This document shows, piece by piece, positions 8,890 through 17,578 of a stretch of DNA of 64,000 nt (the stretch's first letter is position 1; every line of letters starts with the position of its first letter). Made by a program: the position numbers and the translations under genes. The stretch is from Chitinophagaceae bacterium. GTDB taxonomy: Bacteria > Bacteroidota > Bacteroidia > Chitinophagales > Chitinophagaceae. The stretch lies in the NCBI GenBank assembly GCA_016719015.1, contig JADKAZ010000002.1:186001-250000 (forward strand), written 5' to 3'. The notes under the pieces were generated by a model, which was not told where the DNA came from, ran no database searches, and saw only the letters and a list, made by a program, of their open reading frames with translations.

Positions 8890-11800
8890 TTAGCTTTTAG
8901 GGGATGTAGCTCCGGGCTTTGTTTTTTCAACAACTGCTTTCTTTCCTAATGCTCTTTTACCTCCAAGGTCAACGAGTATTGGTGCAGCAACAAAGATGGA
9001 TGAATATGTACCGGTAAGAACACCAATCAGCATCGCAAAGGCAAATCCTTTTGTAACCTCACCACCTACCAGGAACAGGATAAGGATGGTCAGGAATACT
9101 GTCAATGATGTCATGATTGTACGACTCAATGTTTCATTGATCGCCCTATTAATAATTTCTCCCCTTGGCGCAGTTGGCATTAATCTGCTGTCTTCACGGA
9201 TACGGTCAAATACAATTACCGTATCGTTCATGGAGAAACCAATAACCGTTAATATCGCCGCAATAAAATGCTGATCAACTTCCAGCGGGAAAGGAACGAT
9301 ACTTCTTGCAAAAGAGAAAACAATCAAGGTTACCAAAACGTCATGCAGCAATGCTACAATCGTACCCAATGAATATCTCCAGTCACGGAAACGTATAAAG
9401 ATATAGAGGAAGATAACCAGCAATGCGAATACCGTGGCTTTAATCGCTCCTTTTTTCAGATCGTCTGAAATAGTTGGTAAAACTTTGTCAGAACCCAATT
9501 TATATTTTTTGTCAAACGTTTCATAGGTAATACCCGCTGGTAAATAATCTTTCAGTCCGGTCATCAACCTGGTCTGTACTACAGAGTCCGTTGATTTAGC
9601 CGGATCATCAATTTTGTAAGAGGTAGTAATAACCAGCGTAGCGTTATCACCAATTGTTTTAATAACGGGGTTTTCACCGTCAAAAGCAGTTCGTATATCA
9701 GTTCTAAGTTTTTCAATATCGCCTACCGGCTTTTCAAAACCAACCCTGTAACTGCGGCCTCCTTTAAACTCAACACCATAATCAAAGCCGTTAAAGATGG
9801 AAGCTATACCAAGGGCAAGTACGACGAATGAAATGATGTAAGCAACCTTGCGGTATTCAATGAATTTATATTTGGCATGTTTGAATACACGACGGGAGAC
9901 ACCGGTGAAATATTCAAGATGCTTCTTTTTATTAGTAAACCATTCGGTGATCCAACGGCTCACCAGGATACCGCAGAATAATGATAACAGGATACCCAAT
10001 ATTTGTGTTGTAGCAAAACCTTTTACAGGACCTAATCCGAAACTGAACAATATGATGGCTGTAAGAAGGGTAGTTATATGAGCATCTAATACCGGTGGTA
10101 ATGAACGTTTATAACCTTCATTGATGGCTGGTATATAGCCTTTGCCTTTTGACAATTCCTCCTTGATACGTTCATATATAATTACGTTAGTATCCACCGC
10201 CATACCAATGGTAAGAACCAAACCGGCTATACCAGGTGCAGTTAAGGAAGCTCCTAAGCCTGACAACACACCAACGGTGAACAATAAGTTCAGGATTAAG
10301 GCGATATTAGCCACCCAGCCACTGGTATTATAATATACCAGCATCAGTAAGAAAATAACGATAAAGGAAATCAGGAAAGCTTTAGCTCCACCTTCAATGG
10401 CTTTCTTACCAAGGGTAGGTCCAACTTCTTGTTCCTGTACAATTTTAGCTGGAGCGGGGAGTTTACCAATTTTCAGATTTTTTGCAAGGTCACTGGCTTC
10501 TTGCTGAGTAAAGCTGCCTGTAATGGATGATGTACCATCCGTAATTGGAGTGTTTACATTGGGTGCTGTTTGTACAACATTATCCAGCACAATCGCAATA
10601 GGCTTATCAACATTGGCAGTAGTCATATCGCCCCATGCTTTGCGGCCTTTGCTGTTCATACTCATCTGTATTTCCACTTTACCAAACTGGTCAAAATCCT
10701 GCTTGGCATCCGAAACCACACCGCCATCTAATTTTGGAGCAGAGCGGTTATATGTTCTGAGAGCATACACCGGAATTCTGTCACTTGATTTACCTTTTTT
10801 ATCTTTTGAAGGAATACCATAAACAAACACGGCATCACCGGGGAAATAGCTTTTGAACTCTTCAAGATAGAGCCTGAACTGGGCGGTATCATTTTCAGAA
10901 ACAGTACCTACAGAAGCGGGGAATAAATTTTTACCATCTTTTGTTTGACCATATGGTTGAAAGCCAGAAGCTTCAAAATATTTATCAAAAGTTACCAGCG
11001 GGGCGTCATTCTTCGCTGTTGTTTTTCCAGCCGTATCAGGTGTATCATTCTGGCCAAGTGTAACTGGTTTTTTACTTCCGGTATCAACAACAGTGCCGGT
11101 AGAATCTTTTGCAGCTGTTGTATCTTTTACTCCGCCATATTTCGCATTGAATACTTCAAAGGTTTTTTGCCAGCCTGCAACATAGTTTTGATCTCCGGCA
11201 GTGTATAACTCCCAGAACTCAAGGTTGGCAGTACTTTGCAAATTGGTTCTTACCCTTTCTTTATCCTTCACACCGGGTAATTCCACATTGATAATCCCTT
11301 TAGAAGGATTCTTGGTGATATTTGGTTGGGCTACACCAAATTGGTCGATACGTTTACTCAACCTGTCAAAGGTGGTAGAGAATGCTTCGTCCGCTTTTTC
11401 ACGGATATAGGAGATAACCTGGTTATCGGTTGATTTAATATCAATTTTTTCAGCACTGGCCGGTGCAAACAATGCAGCAAGCGGCCTCGTAGCTTCCAAT
11501 TTTCTATATTCCTCTATAAACAAAGTAATAAAGTCAGCATCGCTATTGGCTTTGCGTTTTTCTGCATTCTGAATACCGGCTAAGAAATTAGGGTCTTTAG
11601 AATTATTGGCTAATGATTTAAGTAAGCCGGTCATTTCCACTTCCAGCGTTACGTTCATTCCACCCTGCAGGTCAAGACCCAGGTTCAGCTCTTCAGTCTT
11701 AGCTTTCTTATAACTAACGGCACCATTGATACCGTAAGTCACTGTTTCGTTCTTGGTGCTGTCAAGCAAACGCTTCAATCTGTCCTGGTAAATTTTCTCC

Positions 11801-12003
11801 AATGATTCCTGGTAGATAGCCTGCGAGTCTTTGTTACCCGGATATTTTACCGAAGCAGCAGGAAAATTATCCTTTACATAGTTCCTGGCTTTAGTCTCCA
11901 TCTTCTTCTCATGGTTTCTTACGAAGTAGGTAAAAGACAATTGATAGAGTGAATAAACAATCAGGAGAATAGTAAAAAAGCGAACCAATCCTTTCAGTTG
12001 CAT
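8890..12003 (-). CDS. secDF: Fused protein-export membrane protein SecDF
   Basis: SecD and SecF assist the SecYEG translocon and use the proton motive force to pull proteins across the inner membrane. At 1037 residues this is the fused form common in Bacteroidota. After an N-terminal membrane segment come the SecD periplasmic domain with the LGLDLQGGMNVTLEV motif (about residue 110) and a block of membrane segments. The SecF half follows, with GFDYGVEFKGGRSYRVGF near residue 740 and GFSMNDTVIVFDRIRE near 930. A low-complexity Thr/Asp/Lys linker (about 290-340) sits inside the SecD periplasmic domain. It is transcribed alone from a good -7/-33 promoter about 80 bases upstream. Confidence 0.96.
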   Translation of the reverse strand: MQLKGLVRFFTILLIVYSLYQLSFTYFVRNHEKKMETKARNYVKDNFPAASVKYPGNKDSQAIYQESLEKIYQDRLKRLLDSTKNETVTYGINGAVSYKKAKTEELNLGLDLQGGMNVTLEVEMTGLLKSLANNSKDPNFLAGIQNAEKRKANSDADFITLFIEEYRKLEATRPLAALFAPASAEKIDIKSTDNQVISYIREKADEAFSTTFDRLSKRIDQFGVAQPNITKNPSKGIINVELPGVKDKERVRTNLQSTANLEFWELYTAGDQNYVAGWQKTFEVFNAKYGGVKDTTAAKDSTGTVVDTGSKKPVTLGQNDTPDTAGKTTAKNDAPLVTFDKYFEASGFQPYGQTKDGKNLFPASVGTVSENDTAQFRLYLEEFKSYFPGDAVFVYGIPSKDKKGKSSDRIPVYALRTYNRSAPKLDGGVVSDAKQDFDQFGKVEIQMSMNSKGRKAWGDMTTANVDKPIAIVLDNVVQTAPNVNTPITDGTSSITGSFTQQEASDLAKNLKIGKLPAPAKIVQEQEVGPTLGKKAIEGGAKAFLISFIVIFLLMLVYYNTSGWVANIALILNLLFTVGVLSGLGASLTAPGIAGLVLTIGMAVDTNVIIYERIKEELSKGKGYIPAINEGYKRSLPPVLDAHITTLLTAIILFSFGLGPVKGFATTQILGILLSLFCGILVSRWITEWFTNKKKHLEYFTGVSRRVFKHAKYKFIEYRKVAYIISFVVLALGIASIFNGFDYGVEFKGGRSYRVGFEKPVGDIEKLRTDIRTAFDGENPVIKTIGDNATLVITTSYKIDDPAKSTDSVVQTRLMTGLKDYLPAGITYETFDKKYKLGSDKVLPTISDDLKKGAIKATVFALLVIFLYIFIRFRDWRYSLGTIVALLHDVLVTLIVFSFARSIVPFPLEVDQHFIAAILTVIGFSMNDTVIVFDRIREDSRLMPTAPRGEIINRAINETLSRTIMTSLTVFLTILILFLVGGEVTKGFAFAMLIGVLTGTYSSIFVAAPILVDLGGKRALGKKAVVEKTKPGATSPKS

Positions 12004-12082
12004 ACGTTGATCGTTTTACAATTTTAGCCCTGTACTGCCGAGCATCAACAGTAGTAAGAGTTTTGACAAATTTTAAGGTCGG

Positions 12083-12115
12083 CAAAGATAGCAGTTTCGA
12101 TTTAATTTCTGCCAA
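12083..12115 (-). promoter_or_regulatory. secDF promoter (-33 TTGG, -7 TATCTTTG)
   Basis: On the minus strand TTGG (12115-12112) and TATCTTTG (12090-12083) are 21 bases apart, close to the Bacteroidota consensus. The leader to the ATG is about 75 bases. Confidence 0.6.
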
Positions 12116-12182
12116 CTAAAAAATGGGTCTTGTATATTGATTTCTAAAACCTTAAGTCAGGGCAATCTGTATCTTTAAAGCA

Positions 12183-13514
12183 ATGAAAGGTTTCCAGAAA
12201 CACCGAATTTCCTTTTTACGGGGCTTACCCGTAGTGGGAGCTTCCTTTTTTATTTTTACTACCACGGAGCCGGGTTTCCATCATTCCATTTCTACCAAAT
12301 CTTTTAATTATATGGGAGTCAGCAACCCGTCTGATACATTTATTAGCAACTTGTTAGCGAAAAACCCGGACTTATTTGCTTCTTTTCTTTCAAAAAAAAA
12401 GGAATTAGGTATCCAGATAGTCTATACACAAATTGACAGGGGCAAGAAGGAAAAAGCCAAGGTAAAATTCACCGATCATACATTCAACCTTGATCCGGGA
12501 AATTATTTCTACCCGGCTTCTACTGTTAAGTTGCCTGTTGCAATTCTTGCACTCCAAAGATTGAATGAATTAAAAATTCCCGGGCTGGACAGGAACTCCA
12601 CCATGATTACCAGGGAAGATGGCAATGGACAAACAGAAATTCTGAATGACCCGTCTGCGGCTGATGGCCGGCCAACGATTGCACATTACATCAAAAAAAT
12701 ATTACTGGTAAGCGATAATGATGCATTTAACAGGCTCTATGAATTTTTAGGACCCGAATACATCAATACTTCATTACACGAAATGGGTTATACCGGCACG
12801 GAGATTATTCACCGGTTGAGTGTTTCATTAACAGAGGAACAAAACAGGCATACTAACCCTGTCACTTTTTTTGATACTGCCGGAAAATTGATCTACACAA
12901 AACCAGCTGAGATAAGCAGACAGCAATATCCTTTACGAAATATTAAACTGGGTAAAGGATTTATGCAGGGAGACCAATTAATAAATGAACCCTTTGATTT
13001 TTCAAAAAAAAATCAATTGCCCTTGTATGATCTGCATCGTATAGTGAGGAGTATCTTCTTTACTGATGCGGTTCCCAAAGAGCAGCAGTTTAACCTTGAT
13101 CAGGATGATTACAATTTTTTACGTTTGTATCTGTCCATGCGACCCGGAGAATCGACTTCACCTGTTTATAACCCTGCTGTATACTGGGATAATTATGTAA
13201 AAATGCTCTTTTATGGTGCAGAGAAAACAACTCCGGAACCCGGCATCCGCATTTTTAATAAAACCGGCACAGCCTATGGTTTTTTAACAGACGCCTGTTA
13301 TTTTGTTGATTTTAAAAATAACATTGAGTTCCTGCTGAGTGTAGTTATCTATTGTAACAGTGATAGTATTTTTAATGACGATAAATATGATTATAGTACG
13401 ACAGGCTATCCATTTCTAAAAAATCTTGGCCGGGTTATTTATGAATATGAACTAAAAAGGGAACGAAAGAATCAACCGGATTTATCATCATTTCAATTTA
13501 GTTATTCAGATTAA
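12183..13514 (+). CDS. Exported class A beta-lactamase-fold serine hydrolase
   Basis: 443 residues with an N-terminal hydrophobic segment acting as signal or anchor. The class A serine motifs are in order: S113-T-V-K116 (SxxK), SDNDAFNR (SDN, about residue 178) and KTGTAYG (KTG, about residue 360). It is longer than the ~290 residues of true class A lactamases and has an insertion between SDN and KTG. It belongs to the beta-lactamase-related hydrolases (DUF/PF13354 type) widespread in Bacteroidota, whose substrates are mostly unknown. A near-consensus box TATCTTTA lies at 12170-12177, five bases before the ATG. Resistance activity should not be assumed. Confidence 0.85.
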   Translation: MKGFQKHRISFLRGLPVVGASFFIFTTTEPGFHHSISTKSFNYMGVSNPSDTFISNLLAKNPDLFASFLSKKKELGIQIVYTQIDRGKKEKAKVKFTDHTFNLDPGNYFYPASTVKLPVAILALQRLNELKIPGLDRNSTMITREDGNGQTEILNDPSAADGRPTIAHYIKKILLVSDNDAFNRLYEFLGPEYINTSLHEMGYTGTEIIHRLSVSLTEEQNRHTNPVTFFDTAGKLIYTKPAEISRQQYPLRNIKLGKGFMQGDQLINEPFDFSKKNQLPLYDLHRIVRSIFFTDAVPKEQQFNLDQDDYNFLRLYLSMRPGESTSPVYNPAVYWDNYVKMLFYGAEKTTPEPGIRIFNKTGTAYGFLTDACYFVDFKNNIEFLLSVVIYCNSDSIFNDDKYDYSTTGYPFLKNLGRVIYEYELKRERKNQPDLSSFQFSYSD

Positions 13515-13599
13515 AAGAGATATTCTCTTATCTTCGAAGCAATAGTATTTCACTGCTTGCCTATTGAACGTAAATCTAAAATTTATTAAATCAACATAG

Positions 13600-14790
13600 A
13601 TGCAGTTATCTTCTTTTTTGCAGCGATTTAATGAGCCGGAAACATTAAAAATGGCCAAATTGGGCCGTGAACTCCGGGCAAAGGGAATAGATATTATCGA
13701 TCTTAGTTTGGGGGAACCAGATTTTGATACACCGGACCACATTAAAGAAGCTGCCATCAAAGCCATTAATGATAACTGGAGCCATTACACCCCCGTTCCG
13801 GGCTTTTTAGATTTGAGAGAAGCAGTTTGCACAAAACTTAAACGGGATAACAATCTTGATTATAATCCCGGGAATATTGTCGCATCAACCGGTGCCAAGC
13901 AAAGTCTTGCTAATGCCATGCTGGCCCTGGTGGATGAAGACGATGAAGTAATCATTCCAACACCCTACTGGGTTACGTACAGCGAACTGGTGAAAATCGC
14001 CAGAGGAAAAGTTGTAGAAATTCATACCACCACCGAACAGGGTTTTAAAATAACCCCGGAACAACTGGAAGCAGCTATTACAGCAAAGACAAAGCTGTTT
14101 ATGTTTTCATCTCCCTGCAATCCAAGTGGTGCCGTTTACAGTAAAGAAGAACTGGCAGCATTGGTTGCAGTATTCAAAAAGTATCCGGGTATTTATATTC
14201 TCTCCGATGAAATTTATGAGTACATCAATTTTGTTGACAAGCATGTAAGCATTGCACAGTTCGATGAAATAAAAGACCGGGTTATTATTGTAAATGGATT
14301 AAGTAAAGGTTTTGCCATGACAGGCTGGCGACTAGGTTATATTGCTGCCAATGCAGAGGTAGCCAAAGCCTGTGAAAAAGTGCAGGGGCAATTTACCAGC
14401 GGTGCTAATTCTATTGCACAAAAAGCGGCAGTTGTGGCATTGACTACTGACCTTCGCCCCACTATGGAAATGGTGAAGGAGTTTACAAAAAGAAGGGCAA
14501 GGGTCATGGAATTGTTGAAGGAAATTCCCGGTATTGTATGTAGTGAACCCGACGGTGCTTTTTATGTCTTTCCTGATGTAAGTGCTTATTTTGGTAAAAC
14601 AGATGGTGAGTCAGTAATTGCCAATGCAGCTGACTTTTCCATGTACCTGCTTAATAATGCCCATGTATCTTCTGTAATGGGAGATGCGTTTGGCGAGCCA
14701 AAATGTGTCCGGTTCTCTTTTGCCAACAGCATGAAAAATATTGAAGAGGGGTGGAAGCGTATTAAAGCGGCATTGGAAAAGCTGAAATAA
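13600..14790 (+). CDS. PLP-dependent aspartate-type aminotransferase (class I)
   Basis: A 396-residue fold-type I aminotransferase of the aspartate aminotransferase Ib group. It transfers the amino group of aspartate (and possibly other amino acids) to 2-oxoglutarate using pyridoxal phosphate. The PLP lysine lies in NGLSKGFAMTGWRLGY (about residue 235). The NPSGAVYS and SDEIYEYI motifs that hold the cofactor are present, and the C terminus carries the substrate-arginine region with VRFSFANS. The length is typical. It starts 85 bases after the previous gene and is convergent with coaE. Exact substrate range cannot be set from sequence. Confidence 0.92.
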   Translation: MQLSSFLQRFNEPETLKMAKLGRELRAKGIDIIDLSLGEPDFDTPDHIKEAAIKAINDNWSHYTPVPGFLDLREAVCTKLKRDNNLDYNPGNIVASTGAKQSLANAMLALVDEDDEVIIPTPYWVTYSELVKIARGKVVEIHTTTEQGFKITPEQLEAAITAKTKLFMFSSPCNPSGAVYSKEELAALVAVFKKYPGIYILSDEIYEYINFVDKHVSIAQFDEIKDRVIIVNGLSKGFAMTGWRLGYIAANAEVAKACEKVQGQFTSGANSIAQKAAVVALTTDLRPTMEMVKEFTKRRARVMELLKEIPGIVCSEPDGAFYVFPDVSAYFGKTDGESVIANAADFSMYLLNNAHVSSVMGDAFGEPKCVRFSFANSMKNIEEGWKRIKAALEKLK

Positions 14791-14807
14791 CTGGGTTATT
14801 TTGTCAG

Positions 14808-15392
14808 TCAATTATATTCCAAAAATTTTGTATGTAGTTCGAGTACCTGCGGTATTATTAATTGCAGGTCGTTATTGGTTATCACAAAATTGCAAAGTTT
14901 CATTTTCATTTCTTCGTCTATCTGCCGGCTGATGCGTTTCATGATTTCATCAACGGAAAGGTTATCTCTTTTCATCACCCGTTTTACCCGGATATGTTGT
15001 GGTGCGTAAACTCCAATAACAAAATCCAACTGGTCAGCCGCTCCGCTTTCAAATAGTAAAGCCGCTTCTTTAATTGCATAAGGGGCAGTTTGCCTGCTCA
15101 TCCAATCTTCTGCATCACGGATAGTGATAGGGTGGGTTAGGGAGTTGAGCAGTTCCAGCTTTTCTTTGTTGCTAAAAACAATCGAGGCGAGATATTTTCT
15201 ATCCAGTTCTCCATTTTTATAAACCGCATCTCCGAAATGATGAATGATAGCAGCTTTCAGCTCCTCATTATTATTCATCAGGAACTTTGTATTATCATCT
15301 GCATAATAAACAGGGATCCCCAGTGTTTCAAAAAATTTTGCCACAGTGGTTTTACCGCTACCAATCCCTCCTGTCAGACCAATTCTCAGCAT
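14808..15392 (-). CDS. coaE: Dephospho-CoA kinase
   Basis: This enzyme phosphorylates the 3'-hydroxyl of dephospho-CoA with ATP, the last step of coenzyme A synthesis. The Walker A loop GLTGGIGSGKTT is at residues 5-16. The ALLFES segment and the lid region with R residues around 132-150 are family features. At 194 residues it is full length. It follows the nusB-DUF1573-yajC genes on the same strand, but a terminator lies between, so it may have separate expression. Confidence 0.94.
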   Translation of the reverse strand: MLRIGLTGGIGSGKTTVAKFFETLGIPVYYADDNTKFLMNNNEELKAAIIHHFGDAVYKNGELDRKYLASIVFSNKEKLELLNSLTHPITIRDAEDWMSRQTAPYAIKEAALLFESGAADQLDFVIGVYAPQHIRVKRVMKRDNLSVDEIMKRISRQIDEEMKMKLCNFVITNNDLQLIIPQVLELHTKFLEYN

Positions 15393-15452
15393 ATTACTTT
15401 TCTCCGATACAGAAAGTTAGTTAAGTTGGTTGAAATTTCGAAGGCATAAAAA

Positions 15453-15480
15453 AAGGAAAACAATTTTATTTGTTTTCCTT
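15453..15480 (-). terminator. Terminator of the nusB-DUF1573-yajC unit
   Basis: A perfect 11-bp stem AAGGAAAACAA/TTGTTTTCCTT with a six-base loop is followed on the minus strand by a seven-T run. Confidence 0.85.
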
Positions 15481-15506
15481 AATACGTTATATAAAAATCT
15501 TTACTA

Positions 15507-15902
15507 TTATTTTTTATCTGCTACCAGTGGTTTATTCAGGGCTGCGGTCCAGTCCATGCTGATAGCAGATTTTTCAATCTTCAGGTAGCTGCCGGGGCTT
15601 ACTTCCATGTTCAGGGTTCCATCTTCATTTACTTTGTTGATAGTGCCGTGTATACCTGCAATGGTTACAATTTTATCGCCTTTACCAAGGTTCTCAATAA
15701 ATAGTTTCTGATTTTTTGCTCTTTTAGCCTGCGGACGGATGAAGAACATCCAGAATACCAGTATCATCAAGCCGAGGAAAATAAACTGGATAGAGCCGCC
15801 CATACCTCCGCTTTGTTTGGAGTCGCCACCCGAAGGGGGCATACATCCGGAAAAAACTAAAAGTACCAGGCCGGTAGTGATATACGAGATTGTTGATTTC
15901 AT
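15507..15902 (-). CDS. yajC: Preprotein translocase accessory subunit YajC
   Basis: YajC joins SecDF in the holotranslocon of the inner membrane. The protein has 131 residues. A lipobox-like segment (VFSGC) near residue 20 is unusual for YajC and may be part of a signal-type N terminus. A membrane helix at about 38-58 (FIFLGLMILVFWMFFIRPQ) ends with the conserved FIRPQAKRAK motif. A small basic domain with GDKIVTIAGIHGTI follows. It is the last gene of a nusB-DUF1573-yajC run on the minus strand, with 48 bases to the gene before it, and a terminator behind it. Confidence 0.93.
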   Translation of the reverse strand: MKSTISYITTGLVLLVFSGCMPPSGGDSKQSGGMGGSIQFIFLGLMILVFWMFFIRPQAKRAKNQKLFIENLGKGDKIVTIAGIHGTINKVNEDGTLNMEVSPGSYLKIEKSAISMDWTAALNKPLVADKK

Positions 15903-15950
15903 TATAACCGTTTTTTAAATTTTCTTATTAATAATTAGAGCCTTATTGAT

Positions 15951-16433
15951 TTACTTAACTAACTGAGCCCTGAAGGTAAGGGTGTCTGCTCCATCAGGAC
16001 TGATGTTTGCTTTTACATACACTTGTTTCCTTGTCTCATCGTGACCGCTTCCATTAAATTTTGCTTTGATAACGCCTTCTTCGCCGGGGGCAAAGGGTTG
16101 TTCAGGTTTTTCAGGGATGGTGCAACCGCATTGTGCAGTTACGGTTTCAATCACTAAATTCTTTGTACCTGTATTTTTAAAACGAAAACTTATTTCTATT
16201 TCTTTTCCTTCTTTCTGCTTACCAAGATCCAGGTACGTGGAGTCAAGCCATTGAATAGTGGTATAGGTAGAAGGGTCTGCAACCGGGGCAGGATTGTTAC
16301 CATTCATTCCATCAATTATTTTTTGCTTGGCCAGGCTGTCCTGGTTAATTACCTGGGTGGTTGCTTTTTTGTCATCATTTTTACAAGCAATAAGAGCAGC
16401 GCCGATAAAGAGGGTGAAAAATACTTTTTTCAT
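15951..16433 (-). CDS. DUF1573 lipoprotein
   Basis: 160 residues. The N terminus MKKVFFTLFIGAALIACK is a lipoprotein signal with a Cys lipobox at about residue 17. The rest is an immunoglobulin-like DUF1573 domain with the conserved GKQKEGKEIEISFRFKN and CGCTIPEKPEQPFAPGE motifs. The precise role of DUF1573 proteins is not established; they are widespread in Bacteroidota as periplasmic or outer-membrane lipoproteins. It sits between nusB and yajC on the same strand. A -7-like TACCTTTG (minus strand, 16489-16482) lies about 50 bases upstream, suggesting its own promoter. A CCGTTTTAAAACGG palindrome lies in that leader. Confidence 0.88.
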   Translation of the reverse strand: MKKVFFTLFIGAALIACKNDDKKATTQVINQDSLAKQKIIDGMNGNNPAPVADPSTYTTIQWLDSTYLDLGKQKEGKEIEISFRFKNTGTKNLVIETVTAQCGCTIPEKPEQPFAPGEEGVIKAKFNGSGHDETRKQVYVKANISPDGADTLTFRAQLVK

Positions 16434-16481
16434 GACAATTCAATTTGAATTTAAATAATAAGCCGTTTTAAAACGGGCAGG

Positions 16482-16489
16482 CAAAGGTA
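16482..16489 (-). promoter_or_regulatory. -7 box upstream of the DUF1573 gene
   Basis: TACCTTTG on the minus strand fits TAnnTTTG, about 50 bases before the ATG at 16433. No convincing -33 element is visible. Confidence 0.4.
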
Positions 16490-16524
16490 GAGAAAAGCGA
16501 TGAGTCAGGAACAGGATAAAATGA

Positions 16525-17469
16525 TTACACTTTTTTATAATCCACTTTCTGCATTTTGCCGTCCTGCACCAGTTCTTTGTGTATGTTATCCAGGATGCCA
16601 TTTACAAACTGTCCACTTTGTGCCGTGCTGTAATCTTTGGCCAGGTCAATGTATTCATTGATAGTAACCTTGGGTGGTATCGTTTCAAAATAAAGAAATT
16701 CAGCCACACCCATTTTCATCATCACCATATCAAGGAGGGCAATCCTTTCCGGATCCCAGTTTTTTAATTTGGGAACAATCAGGCTTTGCAGGTGCTCACC
16801 TTTTTCAACTACAGCTGCTAAAAGATTTTTGGCAAAATCCTGTTTGTCTGCCGACATCATTTCTTTAAAATTATAACTGCCGGGTTTGTGAATATAGCCT
16901 ACCAGCAGTTGCACCACCATCTCTCCGTCATCATCCCAGTTGGGAAAATTTTCTTCGATATGAGAAGTAAAAATTTCATTCGCCAGCAGCAGGTCGTTCA
17001 GTATAAATTCGATAATCTTTTTTTCCTCAGCTTTATCACGGCTACCCCTGGCGGTGTAGGTTTTGTATTCAGGTGTTTCGGTAAGTAGCAGGTAAATTTT
17101 TCTAACCAGGTCTGTATCTCCGGATTGCACCTGTTGAAGGGTTAGTTGAGGTTTTTCGATGGCGAACTGTTCTTTCAGGGCCGGGTCGCCCAGCATTTTC
17201 CACAACAGTTCATTACCGGCAATTTTAGTATTTACATTCAGGTCCTCGGTGGTAGGTAAATGTTTAGATGCTTTCTGGTGTGCATCTGTTTCCGCATAGC
17301 GGATGACTTCTGTTAAAAACCAGGTAAGATAAATGAGTAAAGAACGGGTCTGGTCAAAATGTTGTTGTAATAATTTTTGTGGCTCGCCGGGTTTTACTTC
17401 ATTTTCCATAGTGGAAAGGGTGTACAGCGTCTGCATCACTTTTACCCGGATATTTCTTCTGCTAATCAT
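16525..17469 (-). CDS. nusB: Transcription antitermination factor NusB, long Bacteroidota form
   Basis: NusB with NusE binds boxA RNA and supports rRNA transcription. Canonical NusB is about 140 residues; this protein has 314. The N terminus opens with SRRNIRVKVMQTLYTL, which matches the first helix of NusB. An inserted region of about 130 residues follows, and the standard NusB helices resume after residue 200, ending with NEYIDLAKDYSTAQSGQFVNGILDNI, the family's C-terminal signature. This split, enlarged form is usual in Bacteroidota. The gene leads a same-strand run with the DUF1573 gene and yajC. Confidence 0.92.
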   Translation of the reverse strand: MISRRNIRVKVMQTLYTLSTMENEVKPGEPQKLLQQHFDQTRSLLIYLTWFLTEVIRYAETDAHQKASKHLPTTEDLNVNTKIAGNELLWKMLGDPALKEQFAIEKPQLTLQQVQSGDTDLVRKIYLLLTETPEYKTYTARGSRDKAEEKKIIEFILNDLLLANEIFTSHIEENFPNWDDDGEMVVQLLVGYIHKPGSYNFKEMMSADKQDFAKNLLAAVVEKGEHLQSLIVPKLKNWDPERIALLDMVMMKMGVAEFLYFETIPPKVTINEYIDLAKDYSTAQSGQFVNGILDNIHKELVQDGKMQKVDYKKV

Positions 17470-17529
17470 TGTTATAAGAACTATTGAGTTGCGAAGATAG
17501 GTGAATTTAAAAAATGGTATTAACTAAAA

Positions 17530-17553
17530 GAAGCTGCCTTTTGGGGCAGCTTC
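17530..17553 (-). terminator. Terminator of the large Calx-beta/T9SS gene
   Basis: A perfect 9-bp stem GAAGCTGCC/GGCAGCTTC with a six-base loop is followed by TTTT on the minus strand. It lies 25 bases after the stop at 17579. Confidence 0.85.
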
Positions 17554-17578
17554 TGAAATATTATTATTGTGAGTCCCG

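Noticed and set aside
12183..13514. Antibiotic-resistance beta-lactamase
   Set aside because: The class A motifs are present, but the length and insertion fit the broad serine-hydrolase family; resistance cannot be inferred.
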